From NCBI GenBank assembly GCA_021307315.1, contig JAJSPD010000020.1:434001-498000 (forward strand): a stretch of DNA of 64,000 bases, in the 5' to 3' direction. Below are positions 12,696 to 24,024 of the stretch, piece after piece. A program made the translations under genes and the position numbers. Source of the stretch: Bisporella sp. PMI_857 (lineage: Eukaryota > Ascomycota > Leotiomycetes > Helotiales > Helotiaceae). A model generated the notes under the pieces. It did not search any database, had not been told where the DNA came from, and saw only the letters and a list, made by a program, of their open reading frames with translations. How positions within the stretch are numbered: the first letter of the stretch is position 1; each line of letters opens with the position of its first letter.

Positions 12696-14249
12696 ATGTC
12701 CTCCGACGGCTCTCAAGTCTATAGCACTATAGCTAATGTCCTCGCTACCTCAAAAGTCTTGCTTCCGGGTAGTGAAGAATACAGAACTAGCAACAGCTCC
12801 TACTTCACAGCATTCGGAAATGAGATCCAGCCATCCTACATCGCAAAACCCACGAGTGTGAAAGAGGTCTCCGAGCTGATTCAAGCATTGCATCCACTTC
12901 TTGCTCGAGGAGAGTTCCAGATCGCCATTCGAGGTGGGGGTCACACTCCTTACGGAAGTAGTGCCAACATTGAGAGTGGAGTGACGGTCGATATACGTGG
13001 CCTCAAAGGTATCAGTCTGAGCGAAGATAAGTCGGTTGTTGAGATAGCTGCTGGTGAAACATGGACCTCGGTCTACACTGAACTTGAAAAGCATGGTTTG
13101 ACTACGGCGGGTGGACGGGTCGGAAGGGTAGGGGTTAGTGGATTCATTCTTGGAGGCAAATCACCCCTATATACAACATAAAAACCAAACATCTAACTCA
13201 TGGGAAAAAGGTGGACTCTCCCTATACTCAACTAGCCGTGGGTTCGCATGCGACTCTGTAGTCGAATTTGAGGTCGTCCTCGCATCAGGAGCGATTGTTC
13301 ATGCTAACGCGCAAGAGAACCCCGATCTCTGGTTTGCATTGAAAGGCGGCCTGAATAACTTCGGAGTGTCACCTCCTTAAAGATGAAGACATTCGAGAGC
13401 GGCAACATTTGGGGCGGGGCCACATACTACTTGCCGGGCACTTTTCCTGAAGTTCTTCAAGGCGCTTGTGATCTTGTAAATACGGAGATCGATGAGAACA
13501 CACATATAATGTGCAGTGTCGGTTACGGCTACGGACAGCAGATAGTGATATGCTTGATGTGGCACACCAAAGGAGTCGAGAATGCTCCCTCCCTCCAACG
13601 ATTCACGTCGATCCAGCCGCAAGTCGTGCAGATGAATACTATGCGAACCTCAACACACATCGGTTTCTGTGATGAGTTGTCGAATTTTACAGCGGATGGT
13701 TCTAGGTAAGTTGGGTCTCAAAGAATGAGTGAGCTGGATGCTTATAGAGAACACAGACAATTTTACGCGTCGCTCACGATTCGCCCTGATCCCGCTTTAA
13801 TGACCGCTTTCCACGATAAATGGCAGGAGACACTTGCTACACTTAAGGACACAGAAGGATTCTTATTTGCATTCGGCTTCCAGCCTTTGGCTAAATCTCT
13901 CCTTGAACACTCGGCATTGGCAGGCGGCAATGCGAAAGGTTTGACTCCCAGCGATGGTCCTCTGTTTATCGTTCTCCTTAACCCAGTTTGGACGTCCCCA
14001 GCGGATGATGAAAAAGTCACTACCGGAGTGACGAACCTAGTGGCAGAGTTCAGAAGACTTGCAAGTGAACGCAGCCTGCTTCATCCTCACATCTTCACTA
14101 ATTACGCCTATAAGACGGAAGATATCTTCAAAGGGTATGGTGAGGAGAGTCTGAGAAAATTGAAGGAGGTAGCTAAGACATATGATCCAGAGGGAATCTT
14201 TCAGAAGGGCGCACCAGGTGGTTTCAAAATTTCCAACAGCAGTCTCTGA
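12696..14249 (+). pseudogene. FAD-linked oxidoreductase (PCMH/BBE-like), one frameshift from intact
   Basis: Enzymes of this family use a covalently bound FAD to oxidise small molecules. ATG 12696 starts exon 1 (12696-13155) without a signal peptide; FQIAIRGGGHTPYGSS holds the His normally linked to FAD. Intron 13156-13210 has a GC donor (AG|GCAAAT), a CTAAC branch site and an AAG acceptor; joining gives FILGGGLSLYS, as the family requires. Exon 2 (13211-13705) continues through GGLNNFGV. Then one base is missing near 13366: the frame falls into a TAA at 13378-13380, while the next frame resumes at once with [15 protein letters not shown]. Intron 13706-13747 leads to exon 3 (13748-14249), ending in DPEGIFQKGAPGGFKI. 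No intron can bridge the shift. Every other part is intact, so this is a very young pseudogene or a sequence error. A paralogue lies at 18.3 kb. Confidence 0.8.
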
Positions 14250-16058
14250 AGGAGCAAAGGCTATTCCAATTCGTTGATATTATATTCCAACCATTCATAA
14301 ATCTCTAAAAATAAATATGGATTAACTTTCTGGATTGTTCATTATGCTGCCAATATCAGCCGAGCCAACGAAAAAGCTTAAGCCTATTTTACTTTCCCTA
14401 TCTGATCCACATTGATATCTCTAACTTCACGAGCGTATATCTTCACTGTCATGCAACTAACTGGAAAGTTACTATATCCTTGGCGACACTTACATCGGTA
14501 TTGGTTTTAAATCTGCTGAGATCACTGAGATCACTGTCGGTAACGATGCTGAGTGTTTCTAGCCCGAGAAGTAGCTTATTGACAACTTACGAAGGGACGG
14601 CGGTTATCTATTGTACTTTTTACTAGCAAGGTGACCTGGCTTAGTTTCTGGCTTAAAATCGGCCTATCTTAAGTAATTGTTGGTATGGTCCTGAGTGAAT
14701 GGGAGGGTGAATGGAGGAGTGAACAAAGGACTCAGTCACATGACCACCTGTAGCATATAAGAGAACGCATTGTAGCAGTAGTAGCAATCATGAACTTTTA
14801 CCACATTCTACTTACCAGCAACCACGTATCAAGTACGCGGCGTTGCTACAAGTGGAGTGGTACCTCAGTAATATTACTTAAGCTGATTATCTTGATTAAG
14901 GCAAGCGCTTTCGCTTCAAGGACTTATTATAGTTAGGCGTTATTTACATCAGATTAACACGGGGAAACCTCTACTAACAAATAGTACAATATTTGACCGC
15001 TGTACCTTCGTAGTGACAGTCGTACAAATGCATCGTAGTCTGGAACTAGTGTTTAATTATAGAAGCCCGGGGTGCTAGAGCATGAATATTGCACTGATAG
15101 CGCTAGAGAAGGTAGCTTTCGAGGCAAGTAATCCTCTGATCCTAGATAATAGCTTACTTGTTGCTGAATTTATTTAGAGGCTAAGCTTGATCCACGGTAT
15201 AAGGTGCAGGGCGTCAATATATCTCCGAAATAAGAATGCAGGCTGGTATCGTCAATGGCAAAAACTGCGTTAACAATTGCTTTTCTTCGGTAGTACTAGT
15301 TTTCTTGAGTGATGTGGCCTAGTAAACAGAACTGTTCTTTTCGGGTGGGGGCAATTTGCCATTAGCCACAACCCGAAATTTTTTACGGGTTCCGTTTCGC
15401 TGACTCCTAAACGATTAATAGAGAGCAATCGGTGCAACCAGAAGGGCATTCCAGGTTCACTGATGTCTCGGATACATGGCGGGTATGGGGAATAGGCAAA
15501 ATTCTCTGGTGAGTTGCTCTTGCCTAATTCGTTCGACGCCTTTAAGCTAATAAAAACACCAGTCAAGGACGATATTTTGTGACGTTTGTCGTGAAGCATA
15601 TTATCTACAAGGTTCAGCCTTCTCGCAAGCTCGAAGGAGATACCTCGTGGTTCATATTATACAAAACTGTGGTCCCGAGCTAGTTGACAAGAAGGGCCAG
15701 ACTACTATGAATTGGCGAGCATGAACTTTACCAAGACCAGGCATCAAGGTTGATTTCAAGCCTCGAGCATAAATATTTTTGTTTGGGGTGAAATTAAGAG
15801 GTGTTAAGTTTATTTGAATATTATGAGTATATTCAGCCACATGGAATACGTCAGAGCCATTAGCACAATCAGCTTATTTTAGTTCATAATGAAAGCTACT
15901 TGCTCCGCTAATTAAGCCAAGCTCAATTTGTTTATTACCCTTACAAGCTGGCTAATCAATACCCGCATTAAGCAGGCGCTTGAGCCGGTACCATACCCCG
16001 ATACGTGGCAAAACAGAAGCAAAACACCACAGGCGTGTATCTTGATATCCGTATTAAA
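14250..16058. other. Gene-free stretch
   Basis: No convincing gene. One 109-codon open frame on the minus strand (15270-15599) has no recognisable motif. Sequence is uneven in base composition and may include old transposon debris, but I cannot name an element. Confidence 0.4.
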
Positions 16059-17076
16059 CTACCGACTTTGCTTTTTCAAGACGTCGAGACCTGTTCCAGT
16101 CTGCACCCCCATATCCTGCTCAATGGTTAATGTTCCATACGTAGCAACAAGACCACATTTTATGACTTGACTCACCAACAACGACGAAGGCATGAACGTT
16201 GTCGAGAACTTCACCATTCCAGCACTCCAGCCCCGCCAGATCTTCCCGGTACTCCCTTTCAAGATGTCCGCAGTGACCTTTTTCGCGAACTCCAGAGCAT
16301 CTGATCTCTTTGCGCCGTCATTCCCTTGCGCCCGTTCGAAAATCATGCTCTCGATCGGGGTGTACAGAGAGCCGTTGGGTAGTTTAAAGTCTTTGAAATG
16401 AGCTTGAACGTTAGTTTTGACAGCGCCGACTACGATGCATAAGACCTTGACGTCGAATGGTGCAAGTTCGAGGCGTAGCGTATCTGCTATTATCTCCTCG
16501 GACCGTTTCGATGCTGCATATGTTCCTAATGAATTTCTCAGCATCGGAGGAAAAGCCCTCGGTAATACGAACTGGATTGAGTGATGGAAATTGGAAATAT
16601 ATTCAGTATGAAACAAGTATGTAAGATTCTTCCTTACCTTGGTATGGTGTGTTGAGACATCCAGCTACAGACGTAACAAAAATGACGGTTCCTTTCGTCT
16701 CAATGAGCAGCGGAGAAAAGGCTTTGGTGACTGCCAGTGGCCCCCATATATTGATATCGAACAGTTTCTTAGCAGCCTTAATATCTTCGTCTAGTATAGG
16801 CATGTAGTGATTACGTCCGGCATTGTTAATCAGGTACGTGAGGGACCCCCCTGTTTCCTTGCGGACGGCATCCACGGCGGCTTGAATCTGATCTGTTTTC
16901 ATCACATCTAGTGCCAATAATTTGACATTCTCGAGATTTTGAAGTCGTGTCATTTTTGCTACGTCGCGGGCTGTCGCGAAAACGAGGAAGCCATTTTGTT
17001 GGAAACAGAGTGCAAGAGCAGCCCCAATGCCACCGTCACTGCAACCGGTGATGAGTACAGAGCCTGGTAGAGCCAT
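16059..17076 (-). CDS. Short-chain dehydrogenase/reductase (1-acyl-DHAP reductase-like)
   Basis: Exons 17076-16638 and 16525-16059 join across a 111-bp intron (GTAAGG...TAG) to give 301 residues. The Rossmann start TGCSDGGIG (residues 10-18) binds NAD(P). INNAGRN is the structural motif, TSVAG carries the catalytic Ser, and YAASK (Tyr149, Lys153), completed by the splice, is the active site. The arrangement and the C-terminal hydrophobic patch resemble the fungal AYR1-type acyl-dihydroxyacetone-phosphate reductases of lipid droplets and ER, but these grade into secondary-metabolism SDRs, so the substrate is open. It sits between two FAD-oxidoreductase relics and near a P450 relic and is the only intact enzyme of that group. 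All core residues are present. Confidence 0.88.
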
Positions 17077-18345
17077 CCTGAACTTTTGAAATGAAAGAGT
17101 GAAGTCAAAGACAGCCGTAGACTTGCCAACTTGACAGCATATCTTTTGAGGGCTTGTTGGTATGATATGATTCGCTACAATGTTTAGCGATGCAACTCAT
17201 GTATCGTTCTCTTCACCAATACATACACGCCTTGAAATTGTAAAGGAGATAATCGCCAGAAATCTTGTCCCGTGCCATCCTAGTATTTACTTTAGGCTAT
17301 ATCCCACAATCTGGCCGTAATATCACACGATGATTAGATATTTGAGCCAGTAAAGGTGATTTGCAAAATACGACCAACATTTGCAACACATTGCAGCCAA
17401 ATAGGTTCTGTTGTATTTGAATAATATGCATTACAGTGACAGCGATTCGAATCCTTTGAAATATTGGTTATTTCTCCCGTAGCAGGGATGTCAAAGGAGT
17501 GCTTGCTGCGTTAGTGTAGAACGTTATAATCTTTCAATACAAAGATTTTATAATCTAGTTATACTCTATTGGAGCTTTTAGGTCTTGACTCTAAGTGCGA
17601 TTATAAATACGAACCCATTAAGTCTGATACCTGTTTGGCCTGTCGCCAGATATAAGGTCTTAAGGTTACTTGCTCAGCGAGGTAAAACAAAACTATCATC
17701 CCTGCCATGTCATCTGCTTCGACTACGTTGGTTCGCCATGCACTGTGCCTGCAGTCAGCACAGTCTTACTGCATGGAGGTTTTGACGCGGGCCGAACGTA
17801 TACTCGGATTTTATAATGTTATGTTAATAAACTGGCAGAACTATACAAGAGTGACTCTGTAAAAATATAAACATTATCCACGTTATCCAACCGGCTAAAT
17901 ACCTTTTATAACCTTCAAGTTGCTTGCGTATAGAGTATATATTTCTTATGTTGCCCAACAAATTAGGTAATGGTTCCCACTCTTCTACTCACTATTGGAG
18001 AATTTACTATGTTTACTACGTTTAGGCCTGATTGGTGTGAGATTTTGTTCAGTCGTATTTTAATTATAACTTCTACGCCTGGCTATTTCCACATTTGTAA
18101 CAATGGTTCGGCAGCAGTAGCTGTAAACAGTAAGTGGACAAGCCATCTTTGTATGGTTGAGACCACGCTTCCATGCGTGAATGTCGTTCTGTGGATCGGG
18201 GACAAAGCATGCGATTGGCCAGAGTACTAATTAGCCATGTGGTAAACACGAGGCTTTCTGCCTCATCCATATGGTTAAGTAGCACTATTCCTCCCGACTC
18301 TTGTCAAGCACCAAGTTCCGGGGTAACTCGTCGAATACTCTCACA
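17077..18345. other. Gene-free stretch between SDR and FAD-oxidoreductase relic
   Basis: No gene recognised. The left side is the promoter of the minus-strand SDR; the right side is the former promoter of the second FAD oxidoreductase. Sequence is AT-rich around 17.8-18.1 kb. Confidence 0.4.
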
Positions 18346-19970
18346 ATGCCTTTTATGCTGCGCCTTTGCATCTTAGGCTGTTTTGTAAGAGGTATTTCTG
18401 CAACTTCTGATACCGAGAGACTTGGGATTACTGTCTCGCAAATTTGCACCTCATTATTCTACATGCTCCCAGGACAAGTCTTTCTCCCAAGGAACGTCCC
18501 TTATGATGCCTCCATAGCGTCATACTTCTGTCTCCAGAATCGCCTGAAACCCACTTGCATTGTTGTCCCAAAGCCTACAGCGGATGTATCAGCAATTGTC
18601 AAGGTTATTGGAAAAGTTCGGCCTGGTCAAATATTGACAATGGAATCACCATCGACTTAACATCCATGAATACTATCAAAATATCTCCAGATACCAAGAG
18701 AGCCTCAGTTGGGGCTGGAGCATTATGGGGAGATATATATAGCGCGTTGGATGCTCTTAATCTTTCTGCTGGGGGAGCTCGGGTTTCAGCCGTCGGAATA
18801 GGGGGTTCTTGTTAGGAAGTTTGTTTATCATTCCATCTCTATCAAATTTTGAGAACAGCTAAATAGCTACTAACCTCCCTTTTTTTAATTATAGGCGGTG
18901 TTTCGTTCTTTTCACCGCAACGAGGATTTGGGTGTGATTCTGTCGCCAACTTTGTAGTGGTCTTTCTTCCAGTGAAATCGTCAATGCCAATTCAAACTCC
19001 AACCCAGATCTTTTCGCCACATTAGAGGGAGGCCAGGACAACTTTGGTGTTGTGACTCGATTTGATCTGACACTGTTTGACCAAGTCCCCTACTGGGGAG
19101 GCACAATCATTTACCCAAACTCCACAGATGTTCAGCAAATAGAAGCATTCGAGCGCTTCAAGACTTCAAAGAACTTCGATCCTTTTACTTCCGTAGAGCA
19201 GAGTCATGTCTATGTTAGCGCACAAAATTTGTTCTTGACTTCAAGCAGTATCTGCTACATGAAACCAGTGGAAAACGCCAGTACGTTAAAACCGTTCACG
19301 GATATACAACCACAGCTTCTGAATACAATGCGTATCTCAAATACAAGCTCTTTTGCCCAAGAAGTGCAATCTCTGGGGACTCCAAATCAGTTGTATATCA
19401 CCCAATTTCATGTTCCCCATCTTTCCGGTGCTCTACTGGTAAATTTCTCCTTTGTTAACCGAGTCTCTGAATTAACCATCTATTTTCCCAGCTCCATTTT
19501 CACCACAACAATATTCACAATATCTCCAACAATCCTGACCAAAGTCCTAGCCGCCTTCCAGTCCTCCAGACTCAAACTAAGCGCAAACGGAAAAATCAAT
19601 TTTGTTTCATCCATGACCTGGCAATCAATCCCTTCACCTCCGAATCCTTCCACCCCGAACAGCTTTGGTTCTCCTCCCCATTCACACCGCAAAAAGACCT
19701 CGTCCTGTGTCTAATATCCGATTTCTGAGATGATACTGCCAACGAAGCACCGATATGAGCCTCACTTTCAATCCTAATAAAGTTGATCAATTCGATTGCC
19801 GTGGCGGAAGGGAAGAGCGTGCCGTTATTTACTTGAACTATGCAGCTGATTTCCAAGACCCCCTAGGGAGTATAGGTCGTAAGAAGTTTCAGAAGGCTGT
19901 GGCGGAGAAGTATGATGCAATTAAGATGTTCCAGAATCGGGTAGTTGGGGGCTTCAAGCTCTTCCCATAA
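18346..19970 (+). pseudogene. Second FAD-linked oxidoreductase, heavily degraded, once secreted
   Basis: ATG 18346 begins a signal-peptide-like stretch (PFMLRLCILGCFVRGISA), so this paralogue was probably secreted, unlike the one at 12.7 kb. It continues to ASYFCLQNRLKPTCIVVPKP. At about 18630 the frame changes to NIDNGITIDL and the segment that should carry the FAD-binding GGH motif is missing. The intron after AVGIGG has lost its donor (about 18815), though the acceptor before GGVSFFSPQRGFGCDSVANF remains. A further frame change lies near 18965, before LSSSEIVNANSNSNPDL. An intron near 19440-19491 is still readable, and a TGA replaces an expected Trp in SDF-DDTANEAPI near 19726. The last frame ends normally with NRVVGGFKLFP. 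Five or more lesions make it a certain pseudogene. Confidence 0.9.
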
Positions 19971-21905
19971 AAACAAAATGCAATTAGCAGATTTATGCGC
20001 CGGGAAAGATATATACTGGCCTCATTATAACAATATTATAACTGTGCTATTCACAAGCATTCCAACCATTTTCCCAGAAATAATGACAGGTGTCAACTTT
20101 CGTGACGTAGGGGTTGTGATGCGGGAGGGGTTTAGCTTTTTGCCATAATTGGTATTCTCTGCCATTTTACTACTTTCCACTTGTGAGTAATTACTAATAT
20201 CTCGGGAGTGGATTTGGTCCCTTTCATTCTTTGAAATCAATCAACTACTTAGATAATACTTCTGAACGCATTCCAAGCTATAATATTAACGACGAAGGAC
20301 ACAAAACGAACGGATATAAGTATTATGCCTGTGAAGATAGCGTCAATGAAGCGCGAAAGCTACCGTATGTTTCTCTTTCGCTCTACCTTAGTCAATTTCC
20401 CACCTGTAAACCCATCTTTAGCGCTTACTAAAACGCTGTTTTGTTTTGCGATAATAAAATTTGGAAAATAGCTAGTGTTAGGCGCTGGTACATGCCAGCA
20501 AGTAAACAGGATATTGTCTCTGTAGCGATGTATCCTCTTACGTACTCCGGCCAACTCTTGCCTTCTTCTTTTCTTTCTTTGCATCCCCTTTAACTCGACT
20601 GCACTTGGACCAACTAGCTCAACGAGATTGCGGCTTTTCCCCTGCTCTGCTTTTTTGAGCCTTAGCAGCTAGTAAGCCGGTTTTGTCGTTACTATTAAAA
20701 GGAATTTGTAATACTATTAAGCTGCCATATTTCCGTAATTATTATACTAGCAATTTTAACATAAACTTTACTTTAAACAGTGTTATTTGTAGATTAAAAT
20801 TAATGAATTTTCTTTTTTTAAAGTTTGTTTACGGTTCAAGCTGTAAAGCAGTTTAGTAAATGAAAGTAAAGGTCGAAGAAATTATAAAGTTCCGGGCCAA
20901 TGCCATATAGCTGACTACATACCTAGGTATGCATGCAAATATTCATCAAAATCTCAAGCTAATACTTTTGAGTCAATGTTGAGGGAATCTCAGCTGGCGA
21001 TGGGACGTGCAGAAAGGGTCGTGTTTCTCAAGCACCTCGAGAAGTCGGCTCCGCAGTTCAATCAATAAACTCTCCATAATCTTCACTTTATCATTGTCTG
21101 TCAAACAATTTCTCAGAATCTCGTGCACTTTATCATCGCCATTGCCATCGCTTCCCATTGCATCCTCCTTCGTCATCCCGGAGTGTCACATCTTGTCGTC
21201 AAAAACCTTCGTAAAAGCTCCCCAGATACGAGAAATTGTGACCTATGGTTTCAAATATATATATAAAATATAACTGCTAAGAGAGAGAGGAGGAGATATC
21301 TAGCCAGGTTCTAGTTCATCAAAATAGTTGTTGAGGGGTTTCATTGATTCGTTATAAAGGTTTTTGTTGGATACGCAGAGGAGGAGTGTTACCATCTCAG
21401 GAAGGATGTTGAATAGGTCGTGCAAAGCTCATTAAGGAGACCTTCAAGCTGTGAGACGTTAACGACGTTTCGGTAAGGCGTGGGAGCTGTGAAATAGGAG
21501 CTTCCGATTTTGGTGTCTTTTGTAATGCGCTCGTAAGATTACGTTACTTTATTTTTTTCTGTACAAGTAGAGGAAGTAAGGCGGCAGTCAGTAATATTGC
21601 GGATATTTTAAAGCCTTCCCTGTACAGAAAACTCTAGTAACCTTTGTTTGGAACAAATGTTTCGAGTATCAGTAGTTGTGCCAAAGTAGTTCCGCCTTTG
21701 ATAAAATACAACCCCAGCAAATGGGAGGGCCATGAAACATGATATCCAGATTTAACTTAAAAAAGCGATTCATTGGTAAAATCTATCTTAATCTATATTT
21801 GGATAGTTCAGAAGCGAAATGCATAGACAGGATATACGTGAACGGATAGATAAAGAAACTCGCTCATCACACCATTGTTTCCCCGACACCGCCATATCAC
21901 ATAAA
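19971..21905. other. Gene-free, partly AT-rich stretch
   Basis: About 20.68-20.87 kb is strongly AT-rich with TTAAA-type runs, like the product of repeat-induced point mutation on an old element; no coding motif survives. A 67-codon frame on the minus strand at 20973-21176 (ATG start, charged and helical) could be a small gene but has no family resemblance, so I do not call it. The right end is the 3' flank of the purine permease. Confidence 0.45.
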
Positions 21906-24024
21906 TCACCTCGCTCTCCCAGCATAACTCACTTCCCGGCTTCGCGGCAGGCTTTTTGTTTCGTCTAATTCTCGATCACCGTTCGTGACGCTCCCATTCA
22001 TACTCTGAATCTCGAGAACCCCGTCACCACTCTTCCACGGCCATGCTTTGATCCCGTCATGCTTTACCTTCTTCCCCACTCTAATGAACCAAGGTGGATT
22101 GCCGCCAGGCTTGACAGACCAGTACTCCGCATTATCCATATCTGGAGGCTCGATTCTGTCTCCTGATGCCTTTTTGGTGAGATAAATGAGAATGTTCAGG
22201 GCCATGTAGCTAAAAAGACCCGCGATGAGGCCATATGAGACCGAATATGTAAACGGCATCGTAACAATAGTGATGAATGCCGGCAGCGCATCTCCGATGT
22301 ATGCCCAGTTTATAAAGACAACTTGGCGCATCATCATGCATCCCACCAACATAAGGGTGCATCCAGTCGCCCAAGGTGGAATCGAGGCAAAGATCGGGGC
22401 AAAGAAAAGAGAGATTAAAAAACAAGCGCCAGTAGTGATGGCAGTCAAGCCTGTGCGACCGCCTTCCGCAATTCCTGCACCTGATTCCACAAATGTGGTG
22501 ACTGGAGAGCAGCCAAACAAGGAGCCGATGGAGATCAAGGCTGCATCACTGCAATATGCCAGGGTCGACCGTGGGAAGTCTCCGCTCTCAGGATCTACCA
22601 CCCCAGAGAAACGAGCCATGGAATAGAGTGTTGCGGAGGCATCGATGATATCGACGTAGAGGAACGTAAAAAGCGCGAGGATGAAGTGTCGATTAGCAGC
22701 AGAGATATTCCAGTCTTGAGCCATCAGGGTGTTTTTGATTGGATGAAAATAGATGATTCGTTTGAAGAAATCGAATCTTGCATCTCCTTCGGTATTGTGT
22801 GGAAAATATGTAAAAGGAGTGTTACGACTAAAGCCAACATGTGAGTAACATGCAAATGTGGAAAAGAAACGACCTGTAATGCTCACTTACGGCCAAGAGA
22901 GAATAGATGTGATGGAAATTCCTATGATGATTGCTGCTTTAAACTTGTATGCCATGAGATATGCTGTGAGGACGCCTCCACACATGATGCCTATCCACAT
23001 CTCCATCAATTAGTCCAGCAGTTTGCAAACACCAAGATAACTTACTGAGGGACTAGTCATCTTATGACTTTTGCAGACCCCAAATTTATCTAAGTATTGA
23101 ACTGGGCAGCCACCAATCCCCGTTGGTGTTGGATATGAGCCAGTCACTAAACCAATTCCAGCAGAGTATGACATCCCAATCATTGTGAGGAACATCCCAA
23201 TGCCTACGCCACTGGCGCATTTGATGGATGAAGGAATGAGTTTGACGAGCCATTGACGCATACCGATGAGTGAAAGCGCAATGAAGATAAATCCTTCCAC
23301 AAAGACTGCGGTAAGACCCAGACTATACGGCACCGATCCTGTTCCATGATACCCGACAACTTGGTAAGTAAAGTATGCATTCATGCCCATTCCCGGGCTT
23401 AATCGTCAGCACGGTTGCATGTGAAACAATGAGAGAACATACGCAACTGCTACAGGGAGGTTGGTCAAGAACCCAAAAACGATAGACGATATTCCGCCAA
23501 CGGCGGCAGTAGCAGTGATCATATCGCGGCCGATTCCTATGATTGTCAATTACATATATAGCTTCTAATAAGCTGAGAGCTCTCACCTATGAGACAGGAA
23601 CTATATTGCATTTCTTCACATCCGACGTCCTTGAGATCTTGACAGACGCAAGTTGCGCCCGAATCCCGAAGGATAGAAGCCTTGATATTTCAGTCGAGCA
23701 TATATTGGAGTAGAGAAGTACTAACGTTGACTGCAATAATCTAGCGACTGTTAGAAACTTATTAATTTGGCCCATTTATGTGGCCACCAGACGTACATTT
23801 TAACTTACATAGGCCATGGTGAAGAATGTAGTAAGTCCTGCTCGTATCTCGTTGAGAAATTTAGAGCCCTTGCGTTCTTTTGGCTGAAAAAGTTAATCTA
23901 AAAAAAACTGTAATAAGTGATTTGTACCTACGTGTCCAGACCCGTCAAGACGAAATACTCGGCCAAATGTAGATTTTGAGACGTTCAGATCAAGGTTCTG
24001 CGTTGATTTCATAAATGATTCCAT
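21906..24024 (-). CDS. azgA: AzgA-type purine (hypoxanthine/adenine/guanine) permease
   Basis: Eight exons: 24024-23932, 23883-23809, 23740-23726, 23680-23587, 23536-23443, 23397-23046, 23000-22891 and 22827-21906. They give 584 residues, the usual length for fungal AzgA proton-purine symporters of the plasma membrane. Exon order reproduces the family: RVFRLDGSGH, KERKGSKFLNEIRAGLTTFF, MAYIIAVN, DSGATCVC, TNLPVAVAPGMGMNAYFTYQ, VVGYHGTGSVPYSL, MWIGIMCGG, RNTPFTYFPHN, AQDWNISA, then GCSPVTTFVESGAGIAEGGR in the substrate region and FAPIFASIPPWATGCTL. Exon 3 is only 15 nt (IIAVN), flanked by TAG and GTTAGT. All phases close without stops. ATG 24024 is chosen; ATG 24012 is also possible. No lesion is seen, so this looks functional amid many relics. 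Substrates are inferred from the family. Confidence 0.93.

Noticed and set aside
13360..13385. An intron to rescue the FAD oxidoreductase frameshift
   Set aside because: Conserved residues continue on both sides with no room for an intron, so a base is truly missing in this sequence.
15270..15599. 109-codon minus-strand frame
   Set aside because: No motif, no splice-linked extension, no homologous pattern.
20973..21176. 67-codon minus-strand frame, helical and charged
   Set aside because: Composition is protein-like but nothing supports it; kept only as a note.
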